DNA of 9,957 bases from assembly GCA_020346825.1 (NCBI GenBank), contig CP070791.1, positions 992,176 through 1,002,132 on the forward strand, given 5' to 3'. The stretch is from Candidatus Bathyarchaeota archaeon (GTDB lineage Archaea; Thermoproteota; Bathyarchaeia; Bathyarchaeales; Bathyarchaeaceae). The notes below the pieces were generated by a model that saw nothing but the letters and a program-made list of their open reading frames with translations, was not told where the DNA came from and searched no databases. Positions within the stretch are counted from its first letter, which is position 1. Every line of letters starts with the position of its first letter. Both the position numbers and the translations under genes were made by a program. Shown piece after piece: positions 1 through 6,556 of this stretch.

Positions 1-104
1 CCAACACTATTGACAAACTTAAAGAAATTGTTACTTGCCACGTACGACTATTAGATAAGGTTCGATCGACCCTGACGATGATCGTGATTGAGGAGACAAA
101 GTAG
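1..104 (+). CDS. Lrp/AsnC-type regulator (RAM domain), C-terminal fragment
   Basis: This is the 3' end of a gene entering from the left edge. It is read in the frame whose first whole codon is at position 3, and it ends at TAG 102-104. The 33 visible residues contain KLKEIVTCHVRLLDKVRST followed by LTMIVIEETK. A predicted helix followed by a Thr-rich beta strand ending in hydrophobic residues and EE.K is the typical end of the Lrp/AsnC C-terminal effector-binding domain (RAM). Such proteins bind DNA as dimers or octamers and respond to amino acids or other small molecules. The DNA-binding half lies outside the window. The frame is open throughout the visible part, whereas the other two plus frames hit stops at once or at about codon 18. 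The family call rests on a short stretch, so it is moderate; that this is coding sequence is more certain. Confidence 0.6.
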   Translation, partial: NTIDKLKEIVTCHVRLLDKVRSTLTMIVIEETK

Positions 105-111
105 TCTCCAC

Positions 112-124
112 CCCCTCTTTTCTA
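112..124 (+). terminator. Pyrimidine-rich stretch, possible terminator
   Basis: Eight bases after the stop of the Lrp-like fragment there is a run of C and T with a short T tract (CCCCTCTTTTCT). Archaeal transcription often ends at T-rich tracts without a strong hairpin, so this is a candidate terminator between the regulator and tiaS. No stem was found. The evidence is position and composition only. Confidence 0.25.
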
Positions 125-208
125 TGGCTTCTATCTGGCAAGAAACAACTCTAGATCTGAAGATTCTTATCGCCGCATACACTAATGGCCGGTGTTGAGC
201 TGAGGCTA

Positions 209-1537
209 ATGATCGAGATGCACATAGGGTTCGACGATACAGACTCTCCCAAAGGAGGTTGCACCACCTACATAGCCGCCCTTCTCGTTGAAAAATTGGA
301 TTCAATGGGCGCTTCCTTCGTTGATTACCCTAACCTCGTTAGGCTTAACCCCAACGTTCCATGGAAAACCCGAGGAAACGGCGCCCTGTGCCTAAGAATC
401 AGATGTCCCAACAATCTTGTGGAGAAAATCATCGAGACTACGATTGAAGTAATCGAAGAAAACGCTGAGCTGAGTTGCGAAGAGACCAATCCCGGAATTA
501 TTTTCTTTTTCAACAAAGTGCCACAAGAAATCAGAGACTTCGCGAAGAGGACAGTGCAAGGCGTGGTAGAAATGGAGGAAGCCCTAAGACTCGTCAAAAC
601 ATTCGGAGCTGAGGCAGTGAGCATGAAGAAGGGGCGAGGAATCATTGGAGGCCTAGCAGCCATCGGAGAGAACTTGAATGCGGACTACACATACGAGGTC
701 ATAGCATACCGGACACCGGAAAACCGCGGCACCACCAGAAGAATACGAGCCTTATCAGTCAAGGAAATGGATGAAAAGACCTTCCCTCTTACCTTCAACA
801 ATATAGATCCAGGAACAAGTAGAATCCTTATAACCCCCAGAGGACCAGACCCCATCCTATATGGTATCCGCGGGGAAAATCCAGAAGTTGTCAAACAAGC
901 CCACGAAATGGTTCTCCAAGAGGAATCGGTTGAGAGATGGGTGATTTTCCGCACAAATCACGGAACTGACGCTCATCTACGAAAAATCACCTCAATTAGT
1001 GAGATACAGCCCTACACTCCGGTAGTTGTTCGAGGAATTGTGGCAAAAGAACCTAAGGTAATTCAAGGCGGACACGTCATCCTTTCAATCAAAGACAAAA
1101 CAGCAACAGTGGATTGTGCGGCCTACGAGCCCACCGGCATTCTATGCGAAACCTCAAAAAACTTGATCGTTGGAGATTTTGTAGAAGCGCACGGGGGTGT
1201 TCGTCCAGCTTCGACAAGACACTCTATCACCATCAATCTTGAAAAAATGAGAATTCTGGAGCTTGCTCGAAAAATAACTCTTCTAAACCCAATTTGCTCC
1301 GACTGTGGGAAACGAATGAAATCCATGGGAAAGACAAAAGGATTCAGATGTGAAAAATGTGGCTTTCGCGCATCACAGCTAAAAAAGACAGCAGTTGAAA
1401 CAAACCGCAAACTCAAGAGGAGACTCTACATCACTTCTCCTAGGTCTCAGAGACACCTCACAAAACCGTTATGTCGATACGGAAGAGAGAAATCTAATGC
1501 GCCCAAAAGAACGATTAAAGGTTGGCACTTTCCATAA
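209..1537 (+). CDS. tiaS: tRNA(Ile2) 2-agmatinylcytidine synthetase TiaS
   Basis: TiaS attaches agmatine to C34 of the CAU anticodon of archaeal tRNA(Ile2), using ATP, so that the tRNA reads AUA as isoleucine. The N-terminal motif GFDDTDSPKGGCTTY is the signature of the family's kinase-like catalytic part. Further along are the typical RTNHGTDAHL block (about 256-265 counting from an ATG at 185), an OB-fold-like segment (about 278-360), and a C-terminal zinc ribbon with C371, C374, C389 and C392. The tail RHLTKPLCRYGRE is also familiar from this family. Length (~440 residues) is normal. Three in-frame ATGs compete, at 185, 209 and 218. The last two place the start 3-6 residues before the conserved GFDD, and a GAGG lies just upstream of 209, so the eight residues from 185 are probably not translated. 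A weak TATA-like TTCTTATC at 164-171 would fit a start at 209 or 218. The gene stands alone, after the regulator fragment and convergent to the small membrane protein gene. Confidence 0.95.
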   Translation: MIEMHIGFDDTDSPKGGCTTYIAALLVEKLDSMGASFVDYPNLVRLNPNVPWKTRGNGALCLRIRCPNNLVEKIIETTIEVIEENAELSCEETNPGIIFFFNKVPQEIRDFAKRTVQGVVEMEEALRLVKTFGAEAVSMKKGRGIIGGLAAIGENLNADYTYEVIAYRTPENRGTTRRIRALSVKEMDEKTFPLTFNNIDPGTSRILITPRGPDPILYGIRGENPEVVKQAHEMVLQEESVERWVIFRTNHGTDAHLRKITSISEIQPYTPVVVRGIVAKEPKVIQGGHVILSIKDKTATVDCAAYEPTGILCETSKNLIVGDFVEAHGGVRPASTRHSITINLEKMRILELARKITLLNPICSDCGKRMKSMGKTKGFRCEKCGFRASQLKKTAVETNRKLKRRLYITSPRSQRHLTKPLCRYGREKSNAPKRTIKGWHFP

Positions 1538-1549
1538 AAGCCAGAAGCC

Positions 1550-1795
1550 TTACTGCCCTTCTGCCTTGAACATTTCACAAAGCATTTCGTAGAGTTCCTC
1601 CCCACCCTCAACTTTAGTGAAGAGGTCCTTTTCTGCTTTCAAGACTCTCCCCACTGTCTCGTAGGTTCTTCTCCACTCCAACTCCCTCCACATAATTCTG
1701 AAGTTTTTCAATTCTATCCATGCCCGAAAAACCAGCACCACGAACATTGCCAAAGTAATTACCAAGTTCAACAAATAGATACTTAACAAATCCAA
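1550..1795 (-). CDS. Small single-pass membrane protein, unknown function
   Basis: I do not recognise this 81-residue protein. Residues 4-24 form one strongly hydrophobic helix ending in FRAW. The rest (about 25-81) is charged, predicted helical, rich in E, K and R, and could form a coiled coil on the cytoplasmic side. The start is TTG, supported by GGTGGT about 4 nt upstream; the next in-frame Met (residue 17) would cut the membrane helix. A weak TATA-like GTTTGTATTATC at 1846-1857 on this strand is suitably placed for its own promoter. It lies 84 bp downstream of the MFS gene on the same strand and stops 12 bp from the tiaS stop. Protein-like composition and the ribosome-binding site favour a real gene, but there is no homology to lean on. 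It could be an accessory subunit or simply a lineage-specific orphan. Confidence 0.5.
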   Translation of the reverse strand: MDLLSIYLLNLVITLAMFVVLVFRAWIELKNFRIMWRELEWRRTYETVGRVLKAEKDLFTKVEGGEELYEMLCEMFKAEGQ

Positions 1796-1879
1796 CTAAA
1801 CCACCAACAGAAACTACCCATCATAGACGAATCGAAGAATATTCAGATAATACAAACTTAATTGTCTATCTGTCACACG

Positions 1880-3043
1880 CTATTTCTTGAAAGTAAAATA
1901 GACAATAAATGCAGCAACGAGAGGAAGAACACCCATGAAGCCATAGATTATTTGTAATCCAAAGATCTCTGCCAAGGTTCCAGAAATGTAAGGAAAAAAC
2001 GAGCCAAAACTCCATGCAACAGCGAAGATAATTCCATACATGAAAGCTCTTGCGCCTAAGGGTGTTTCCACCGCGATAACCGAATAGAAGGACGGCCAAA
2101 CACCTAGTAAAAAGAACCCCATGACACAGATGACTCCTAGCAACAGATGAACATTATTTACATAGAGGGCGATCATTGACAACGTTCCCAGCATCACCAT
2201 TTCAGCAGTCAGTGTATTTCTTTCACCAAGTCTGTCCACCGCGGCTCCTCCCACAATTGATCCAACCGTTCCTATGCCCATCATCAAAGCAAGTATAAAA
2301 TTGGCTGATTCAATGTTGACTTCAAAAAAGGCGTTCAAATGGGTTGTTATGAAAGAAGATGCAATCTTGTAGGAAGCACCGGCAAGTCCCATCGCGATTA
2401 TCACTGGAATCAATGTTTTGACAATCGTTTTCGTGGAGTCATCTGTGGCCTTTACGTGAAAGCTGTCCTTCCTAGGTTCTTCAATAATTGATGGCAATGT
2501 TACAGCGACAACAATAGCGATTAGACCCCACAAAATGAACAGGTTGCGCCATCCAATAAACAGAACTAGGAAACCTGACGTTGCAAAAGCTACTGGAACC
2601 GCCAAATCTCCCGTGGCACTTCCAAATCCCAAAGCTTTGCCTCTGTTCCCTGACTCGAAGGTATCGGACAATAGCGAGTATCCAACGGGGTGGAAAAAAC
2701 TTCCTCCAACTCCCACAAGGCACCCGAAAGCGAGAAGCTGAACAAAATTGGTTGAAAAGCTTGTAAGGATGGTTCCAACGCCCAGCCCTGTCAATCCTAA
2801 AAATAGAAGAGCTACTCTGTTCCATCGATCAGCAACATACCCTGTCACCGCTTGTAACGACGTCATTAAGAAGGCAGACGCTGTAATGACCGCTCCTGCC
2901 GCACCGTAGCTCAAATTGAATTCTTGTATCAGAATAGGAAGAACCGCTGGAAGGAGAGTCAGAGGAACATCGTTGGCGAAGTGTGCTATCGAGGTGGCAA
3001 CTGTTACCCTTGAACGAACACTCAGTTTCCCCAACTCCTTCAC
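1880..3043 (-). CDS. MFS transporter, fosmidomycin-resistance-like
   Basis: This is a major facilitator superfamily permease with about 12 hydrophobic helices. From the GTG at 3043 it has 387 residues, a normal size. Family marks are AHFANDVPLTLLPAVLP in helix 1, a motif-A-like loop GYVADRWNR between helices 2 and 3, the FFHPVGYSLLSD segment in helix 4, NRGKALGF in the next loop, and a second motif-A-like VDRLGERN at the start of the second half. The HF.ND and FHP elements resemble the Fsr (fosmidomycin resistance) branch of drug exporters, but the substrate cannot be read from the sequence. The frame stays open to a GTG at 3124. The extra 27 residues (Cys-rich, not hydrophobic) overlap a promoter-like CGTTTAAG, and GAGAAG sits directly before the 3043 GTG, so the shorter start is preferred. 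It is divergent from the radical SAM gene. Confidence 0.88.
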   Translation of the reverse strand: MKELGKLSVRSRVTVATSIAHFANDVPLTLLPAVLPILIQEFNLSYGAAGAVITASAFLMTSLQAVTGYVADRWNRVALLFLGLTGLGVGTILTSFSTNFVQLLAFGCLVGVGGSFFHPVGYSLLSDTFESGNRGKALGFGSATGDLAVPVAFATSGFLVLFIGWRNLFILWGLIAIVVAVTLPSIIEEPRKDSFHVKATDDSTKTIVKTLIPVIIAMGLAGASYKIASSFITTHLNAFFEVNIESANFILALMMGIGTVGSIVGGAAVDRLGERNTLTAEMVMLGTLSMIALYVNNVHLLLGVICVMGFFLLGVWPSFYSVIAVETPLGARAFMYGIIFAVAWSFGSFFPYISGTLAEIFGLQIIYGFMGVLPLVAAFIVYFTFKK

Positions 3044-3085
3044 CTTCTCAACAGAAACTTTTAGACAGTAACGAATAGTCGAGAA

Positions 3086-3096
3086 ACTTAAACGTT
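3086..3096 (-). promoter_or_regulatory. TATA-like promoter of the MFS gene
   Basis: On the minus strand AAACGTTTAAG resembles an archaeal BRE plus TATA element. Its centre is about 26 nt before a plausible transcription start near 3063, which leaves a leader of about 20 nt to the GTG at 3043. If this is the promoter, the longer reading frame from 3124 cannot be the translated form. This is a pattern match, not a measured promoter. Confidence 0.4.
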
Positions 3097-3119
3097 TGCC
3101 ATCGTGGCCTTCTTGACAG

Positions 3120-3130
3120 CACACTTAAAT
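3120..3130 (+). promoter_or_regulatory. TATA-like promoter of the radical SAM gene
   Basis: CACTTAAATG lies about 48 nt upstream of the ATG at 3174. A transcription start about 26 nt downstream (near 3152) would leave a ~20-nt leader containing the AGGGGA ribosome-binding site at 3163-3168. Together with the minus-strand element at 3086-3096 it makes a compact divergent promoter region. Confidence 0.4.
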
Positions 3131-3173
3131 GTCCTCTACCGGAAATGTATCGGCGTAGAAAAAAGGGGAAAAA

Positions 3174-4604
3174 ATGAAGTTCTCATTCATAAATCCAGGT
3201 CCTAACCCGGAGCTTCCAATCGAAGATACAAAGAAGATGGTGGGCGCAGCCCCTCCCCTAGGCATGCTATACATAGCTACAACTCTAAAAGAAGAGGGAA
3301 TAGACGTCTCAATAATAGACGAGGCAGCTCAAGGTTTTTCAGTGAGAGACACTGTCAACTGGGTGAAGAAAGAGAATCCTAACATCCTAGGTTTTTCTAC
3401 GTGCAGCAGTTCAGGCCGCAAAGCAGCTTTGATTGCAGAAAGAGTTAAGAAAGATAATCCAAACATCACCATAGTTTTCGGCAATTTCTATGCTACCTTC
3501 AACGCTGAGCGGATTCTACAAAAATATCCTTTCGTTGACGTTCTTGTTCGAGGCGAAGGAGAATACACCAGTCTTGAACTTGTAAAGTGCCTGCAAAAAA
3601 ACGGAAACCTCAAGAAAGTGTTGGGAATCACCTTCAGAAAGAAAGATCAGATAATTGCGACTCCCGACAGACCATTAATCAAAGACGTTGACTCTATACT
3701 CTTTCCAGATCGTGAACTACTAAACGTGGAATATCACAACACCACCGCTGGAATAAACGTCGCACCCAAAAAATTCAGCAGCTTCATTTCTTCTCGAGGC
3801 TGTATTTTCCGCTGTCGTTTTTGTGGATGCCAAAGATTAGCTCGGAATCTCTGGAGATCCAGGTCTGTGGACAACATATTGGAAGAGTTACACCTTCTGG
3901 CTAGCGAAGGTTACAAGCAACTAATGTTCGTAGACGACAACTTCACGTTGAACCCAAAAAGAGTAATCAAAATATGTCAAAGAATAAGGAAAGAGAAAGT
4001 GGACATAGAATGGATTAGCGAAGGAAGAGTCGACCAGTGCCCTTACGAGATGATACGAGAGATGGTGAAGGCAAACTGCAAAATGATGTATTTCGGAATC
4101 GAGAGCGCCAACCAGAAAGTTCTAGACTACTACGACAAACAAGCGACTCCGAACCAAGCAAAGGCCGCAGTCAAAAACGCTAGAAATGCTGGAGTAGACG
4201 TCATAGTTGGCTCCTTCATATTAGGTGCACCCAACGAAACAAGGAAAGAAATAGAAAATACTCTAAAGTTTGCACAGCAGATACAATTAGACATCCCCCA
4301 ATTCAATATTCTCGCCACTTTCCCAGGATCCGATATCTGGGAAGAGCTTAAAGCCAAAGGTTACTTGAACGCAGATCAACATTGGGAGACCGGAGTCTTG
4401 GTCTCTGAGGTTTCTCCTGAAACCGTACCATACAAAGAAATCGAACGAATGATCCATGACGGTTACCAACGTTTCCTGATTCGCCCAAACTACGTTTTGA
4501 CTCAACTGTTCAGGTTTTCAACAAGTTCCTACCGATTCAACATTCTAATCAATAATCTGAAAAGAATTGACACAATTGCCGAAAGCGTGCGTCTAGTAAC
4601 CTAA
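3174..4604 (+). CDS. B12-binding-domain radical SAM protein
   Basis: The 476-residue protein has the two-domain layout of the BchE-like radical SAM group. An N-terminal cobalamin-binding-type Rossmann domain (about 1-170) contains APPLGMLYIATTL, a GFSTCSSSGRKA loop and DVLVRGEGEYT. The radical SAM barrel (about 200-400) has the iron-sulfur motif C210-x3-C214-x2-C217, then FVDDNF (252-257) and YFGIES (306-311), typical of SAM-binding barrel strands. At the place of the DxHxxG cobalamin motif it reads D49-E-A-A-Q-G54, so the axial His is Ala. A tail of about 75 residues follows the barrel. The ATG is preceded by AGGGGA at 5 nt. Such proteins do methylations, cyclisations or other radical chemistry on lipids, cofactors, peptides or nucleic acids; the substrate here is unknown. 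Neighbouring genes give no pathway clue, since it has its own promoter and is followed by a 285-bp gap. Confidence 0.88.
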   Translation: MKFSFINPGPNPELPIEDTKKMVGAAPPLGMLYIATTLKEEGIDVSIIDEAAQGFSVRDTVNWVKKENPNILGFSTCSSSGRKAALIAERVKKDNPNITIVFGNFYATFNAERILQKYPFVDVLVRGEGEYTSLELVKCLQKNGNLKKVLGITFRKKDQIIATPDRPLIKDVDSILFPDRELLNVEYHNTTAGINVAPKKFSSFISSRGCIFRCRFCGCQRLARNLWRSRSVDNILEELHLLASEGYKQLMFVDDNFTLNPKRVIKICQRIRKEKVDIEWISEGRVDQCPYEMIREMVKANCKMMYFGIESANQKVLDYYDKQATPNQAKAAVKNARNAGVDVIVGSFILGAPNETRKEIENTLKFAQQIQLDIPQFNILATFPGSDIWEELKAKGYLNADQHWETGVLVSEVSPETVPYKEIERMIHDGYQRFLIRPNYVLTQLFRFSTSSYRFNILINNLKRIDTIAESVRLVT

Positions 4605-4651
4605 ACACTTTTCCCGGGGCAATGGGTCCCTACAAGCGATTATTTCGACCA

Positions 4652-4666
4652 TTAATCATAGATTAA
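4652..4666. promoter_or_regulatory. Inverted repeat, possible operator
   Basis: TTAATC-ATA-GATTAA is a perfect dyad with 6-bp arms and a 3-bp spacer. It lies 15 bp upstream of the TATA-like box at 4682, where an archaeal activator or repressor dimer could bind. AT-rich dyads of this size also occur by chance, so this is tentative. Confidence 0.35.
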
Positions 4667-4681
4667 GAAGAGCTTTCCAGT

Positions 4682-4689
4682 CTTATATC
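4682..4689 (+). promoter_or_regulatory. TATA-like box, orphan promoter candidate
   Basis: CTTATATC is one of the better TATA-like strings in the window and does not serve the peptidase gene, whose start is over 200 nt away. A start about 26 nt downstream falls near 4710, at the foot of the hairpin at 4713-4732. It could drive a leader, a small RNA or the 40-codon ORF, though for the ORF the start would have to lie somewhat upstream of 4702 to keep the Shine-Dalgarno. Confidence 0.3.
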
Positions 4690-4712
4690 GTCCCCCAAAA
4701 GTAAGGAGCAAC

Positions 4713-4732
4713 GCATGGATACTCCTCCATGC
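4713..4732 (+). other. Hairpin with competing SD-sequestering pairing
   Basis: GCATGGA and TCCATGC pair perfectly over 7 bp around a 6-nt loop. A competing pairing is possible between AGGAG (4704-4708), which is the Shine-Dalgarno of the small ORF, and CTCCT (4722-4726). The two pairings exclude each other. The 3' arm merges into the self-complementary 12-mer CATGCATGCATG (4728-4739). Function is unknown. Confidence 0.35.
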
Positions 4733-4837
4733 ATGCATGACAGGAGATTAGGGCGAAGACATGGCATCTCTACAAATAAGATGATTGTCTCTCTCCAACA
4801 TCAGGAACACGATGCATTCACCACAAGAATTAGCTAA
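4715..4837 (+). CDS. Possible 40-residue small ORF, unknown
   Basis: ATG at 4715 opens a 40-codon frame ending at TAA 4835-4837. The peptide begins MDTPPCMHDRRLGRRHG and is basic, with no membrane segment and no family that I recognise. The main reason to list it is an excellent ribosome-binding site, GTAAGGAG, ending 6 nt before the ATG, better than those of most genes here. Against it, the composition is not strongly protein-like, the length is within chance, and the TATA-like box is rather close. It may be a leader peptide, a small protein or nothing. Confidence 0.25.
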   Translation: MDTPPCMHDRRLGRRHGISTNKMIVSLQHQEHDAFTTRIS

Positions 4838-4841
4838 AACC

Positions 4842-4850
4842 TTCATATAG
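4842..4850 (+). promoter_or_regulatory. TATA-like promoter of the M32 peptidase gene
   Basis: TTCATATAG sits about 49 nt upstream of the ATG at 4896. A start near 4873 gives a leader of about 20 nt containing GGAG at 4882-4885. Position and composition fit an archaeal promoter; there is no other candidate close to the gene. Confidence 0.4.
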
Positions 4851-4895
4851 TCAAGCAAGCATAAACCACCAATCCTTATTCGGAGTTAGTTGACG

Positions 4896-6431
4896 ATGAC
4901 GGTTTCACTGATTTCGAGATACAAGAAATTGCTGGAAAAAGCAAAAGACACGGTCATTCTACAAACTACGACCTCTATCATTCATTGGGACATGGAAACA
5001 ATGATGCCGCCGAAAGCAATTGACCATAGAAGCCAACAGCTTGCCCTTCTCAGCCAAATTGAACATAAACTGAGTACAAACCCGGAAATTGGAAAACTAC
5101 TTAATGAAATTATGAAACATCCGGAATATGACAGACTAGATAATATTCAACAGAGAAACGTATACCTCATAAAGAAAGAGTATGATGAACAGATTAGGCT
5201 TCCTGAAGACCTTGTTTCGAGAACAGCAAAACAGAAAGCCACAACCATTGACGTATGGAAGAAAGCTAAGGCAAACAAGAACTTTTCCATACTCAAACCT
5301 GAGCTTGAAAGACTTCTAAGCCTAAAAAAGAAGGCCGCAGAGATCTTGATGAAAGTGAAAGAGACATCAACATCTTACGATGCAATGATAGACATTTATG
5401 AGCCAAAAATGTCGTCAGAAACCATCAGCAAAATCTTTGGAGACCTTAAAGAAGGCTTGATTTCTCTAGCAGGAGAATGCGAAACAGCCAAAAAGCAACC
5501 AGACGTTTCCATACTCAAACGCCAAGTTCCAATCCGTATACAACGAGGGATCTCCAACTCTATTGCAGAGTTTGTCGGGTATGATGTAAAGTCAAAGGAA
5601 GCCGGAGGCAGAATTGATGAAACCGAACACCCCTTCACAATAGGCTACTATGACGATGTACGAATAACCACTCATTATTACGAGGAAAACTTCACGTCCG
5701 CACTGTTCTCCACGTTGCATGAATGTGGTCATGCCCTTTACGATCAGAACCTAAATCCTGAATTGATGTTCCAACCGGTTGGCACAGGATGTTCAATGGG
5801 CTTCCACGAATCCCAATCCCGTTTTGTTGAGAATATAATTGGTCGATCTCGTGAATTCTGGCTCTACTTCCTACCTAGATTAAAGATGCTCACAGGAAGA
5901 ATTCTTTCCAACGTTGATTTGGACGCGTTTGTCTTCGCCATCAATCAGGTTAAGCCTTCCAAGATTCGCGTTGAAGCAGACGAAGTTACTTATGGCCTTC
6001 ATATAATCATAAGGTTCAACCTTGAACAAGACCTTTTTGGCGACAAAATCACGGTGAGGGAGCTTCCAGAGGTATGGAACCAAAACTACAAGGACTACTT
6101 GGGCGTGGACATCAAGAACGACGCCGAAGGTGTGATGCAGGACACACATTGGGCCAGCGGCTTATACGGCTATTTTCCGAGCTACACCTTAGGCAACATT
6201 TACAGCGCACAAATTTCCGCTGCATTGGAAAAAGATAAACTAGACTGGAGAAACCAAATAGCGCAGGGCAATTTTCTCGAAATTAGACGGTGGCTAACCA
6301 AAAACATTCATACCCACGGAAAAATTTTCGAACCCTCAGTCCTCCTCAAAACAGTCACCGGAGAAGAACTCACGGTCAACCCATATCTTAATTACCTGAA
6401 TCAGAAGTATTCATTGCTCTACAACTTTTGA
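4896..6431 (+). CDS. M32 metallocarboxypeptidase (carboxypeptidase Taq family)
   Basis: This is a zinc or cobalt carboxypeptidase of family M32, which removes C-terminal amino acids from peptides in the cytoplasm as a homodimer. All family signatures are visible, numbered from a TTG at 4890: WDMETMMP near the N-terminus (33-40), HPF (247-249), DVRIT (256-260), the metal site HECGH (277-281), HESQ (306-309, with E307 as the third ligand, 26 residues after the second His as in Pyrococcus enzymes), IRVEADEVTY (359-368) and GVMQDTHW (414-421). The length of about 511-513 residues is typical. The frame can start at TTG 4890 or ATG 4896, only two residues apart. ATG is preferred, though the GGAG at 4882-4885 is nearer the ideal distance from the TTG. 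No signal peptide is seen. It probably has its own promoter, and its job is likely peptide recycling. Confidence 0.95.
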   Translation: MTVSLISRYKKLLEKAKDTVILQTTTSIIHWDMETMMPPKAIDHRSQQLALLSQIEHKLSTNPEIGKLLNEIMKHPEYDRLDNIQQRNVYLIKKEYDEQIRLPEDLVSRTAKQKATTIDVWKKAKANKNFSILKPELERLLSLKKKAAEILMKVKETSTSYDAMIDIYEPKMSSETISKIFGDLKEGLISLAGECETAKKQPDVSILKRQVPIRIQRGISNSIAEFVGYDVKSKEAGGRIDETEHPFTIGYYDDVRITTHYYEENFTSALFSTLHECGHALYDQNLNPELMFQPVGTGCSMGFHESQSRFVENIIGRSREFWLYFLPRLKMLTGRILSNVDLDAFVFAINQVKPSKIRVEADEVTYGLHIIIRFNLEQDLFGDKITVRELPEVWNQNYKDYLGVDIKNDAEGVMQDTHWASGLYGYFPSYTLGNIYSAQISAALEKDKLDWRNQIAQGNFLEIRRWLTKNIHTHGKIFEPSVLLKTVTGEELTVNPYLNYLNQKYSLLYNF

Positions 6432-6525
6432 CAACCATCGTACACCAGCGAAAGGTCCAATTTGAAAAGAGTATTCCGATCTTCAATTCAGAAGAGAACC
6501 AACTGAACCTGATGGTTAGATTAAG

Positions 6526-6535
6526 CATTTATTTG
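6526..6535 (+). promoter_or_regulatory. TATA-like promoter of pyrB, leaderless transcript likely
   Basis: CATTTATTTG is centred about 26-27 nt upstream of the GTG at 6557, the usual TATA-to-start distance in archaea. No Shine-Dalgarno is present between it and the GTG. The geometry suggests that transcription begins at or next to the start codon. Confidence 0.45.
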
Positions 6536-6556
6536 TGACTTGTCTAAGTTTGTCCG

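Larger units (their letters stand above)
4605..4889. other. 285-bp structured intergenic region
   Basis: Between the radical SAM gene and the peptidase gene lie, in order: a G/C block (CCCGGGG at about 4613-4619), a dyad at 4652-4666, a TATA-like box at 4682-4689, a Shine-Dalgarno GTAAGGAG at 4701-4708, a hairpin at 4713-4732, a 12-bp palindrome at 4728-4739, a 40-codon ORF at 4715-4837, and the TATA-like box of the peptidase gene at 4842-4850. No tRNA or other known RNA gene was recognised here. Confidence 0.6.

Noticed and set aside
58..74. AGGTTCGATCGACC, resembling a tRNA T-arm
   Set aside because: The flanking bases do not form a 5-bp T stem, no anticodon or acceptor arm is found, and the bases are explained by the open frame of the Lrp-like fragment.
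1542..1563. 6-bp inverted repeat (CAGAAG/CTTCTG) between the tiaS and small-protein stops, as a shared terminator
   Set aside because: The stem is short, the loop is 10 nt, it overlaps coding sequence and no T tract follows on either strand.
3098..3108. GCCA-TCG-TGGC dyad between the divergent promoters, as an operator
   Set aside because: Arms of only 4 bp are expected by chance, and nothing else supports a binding site.
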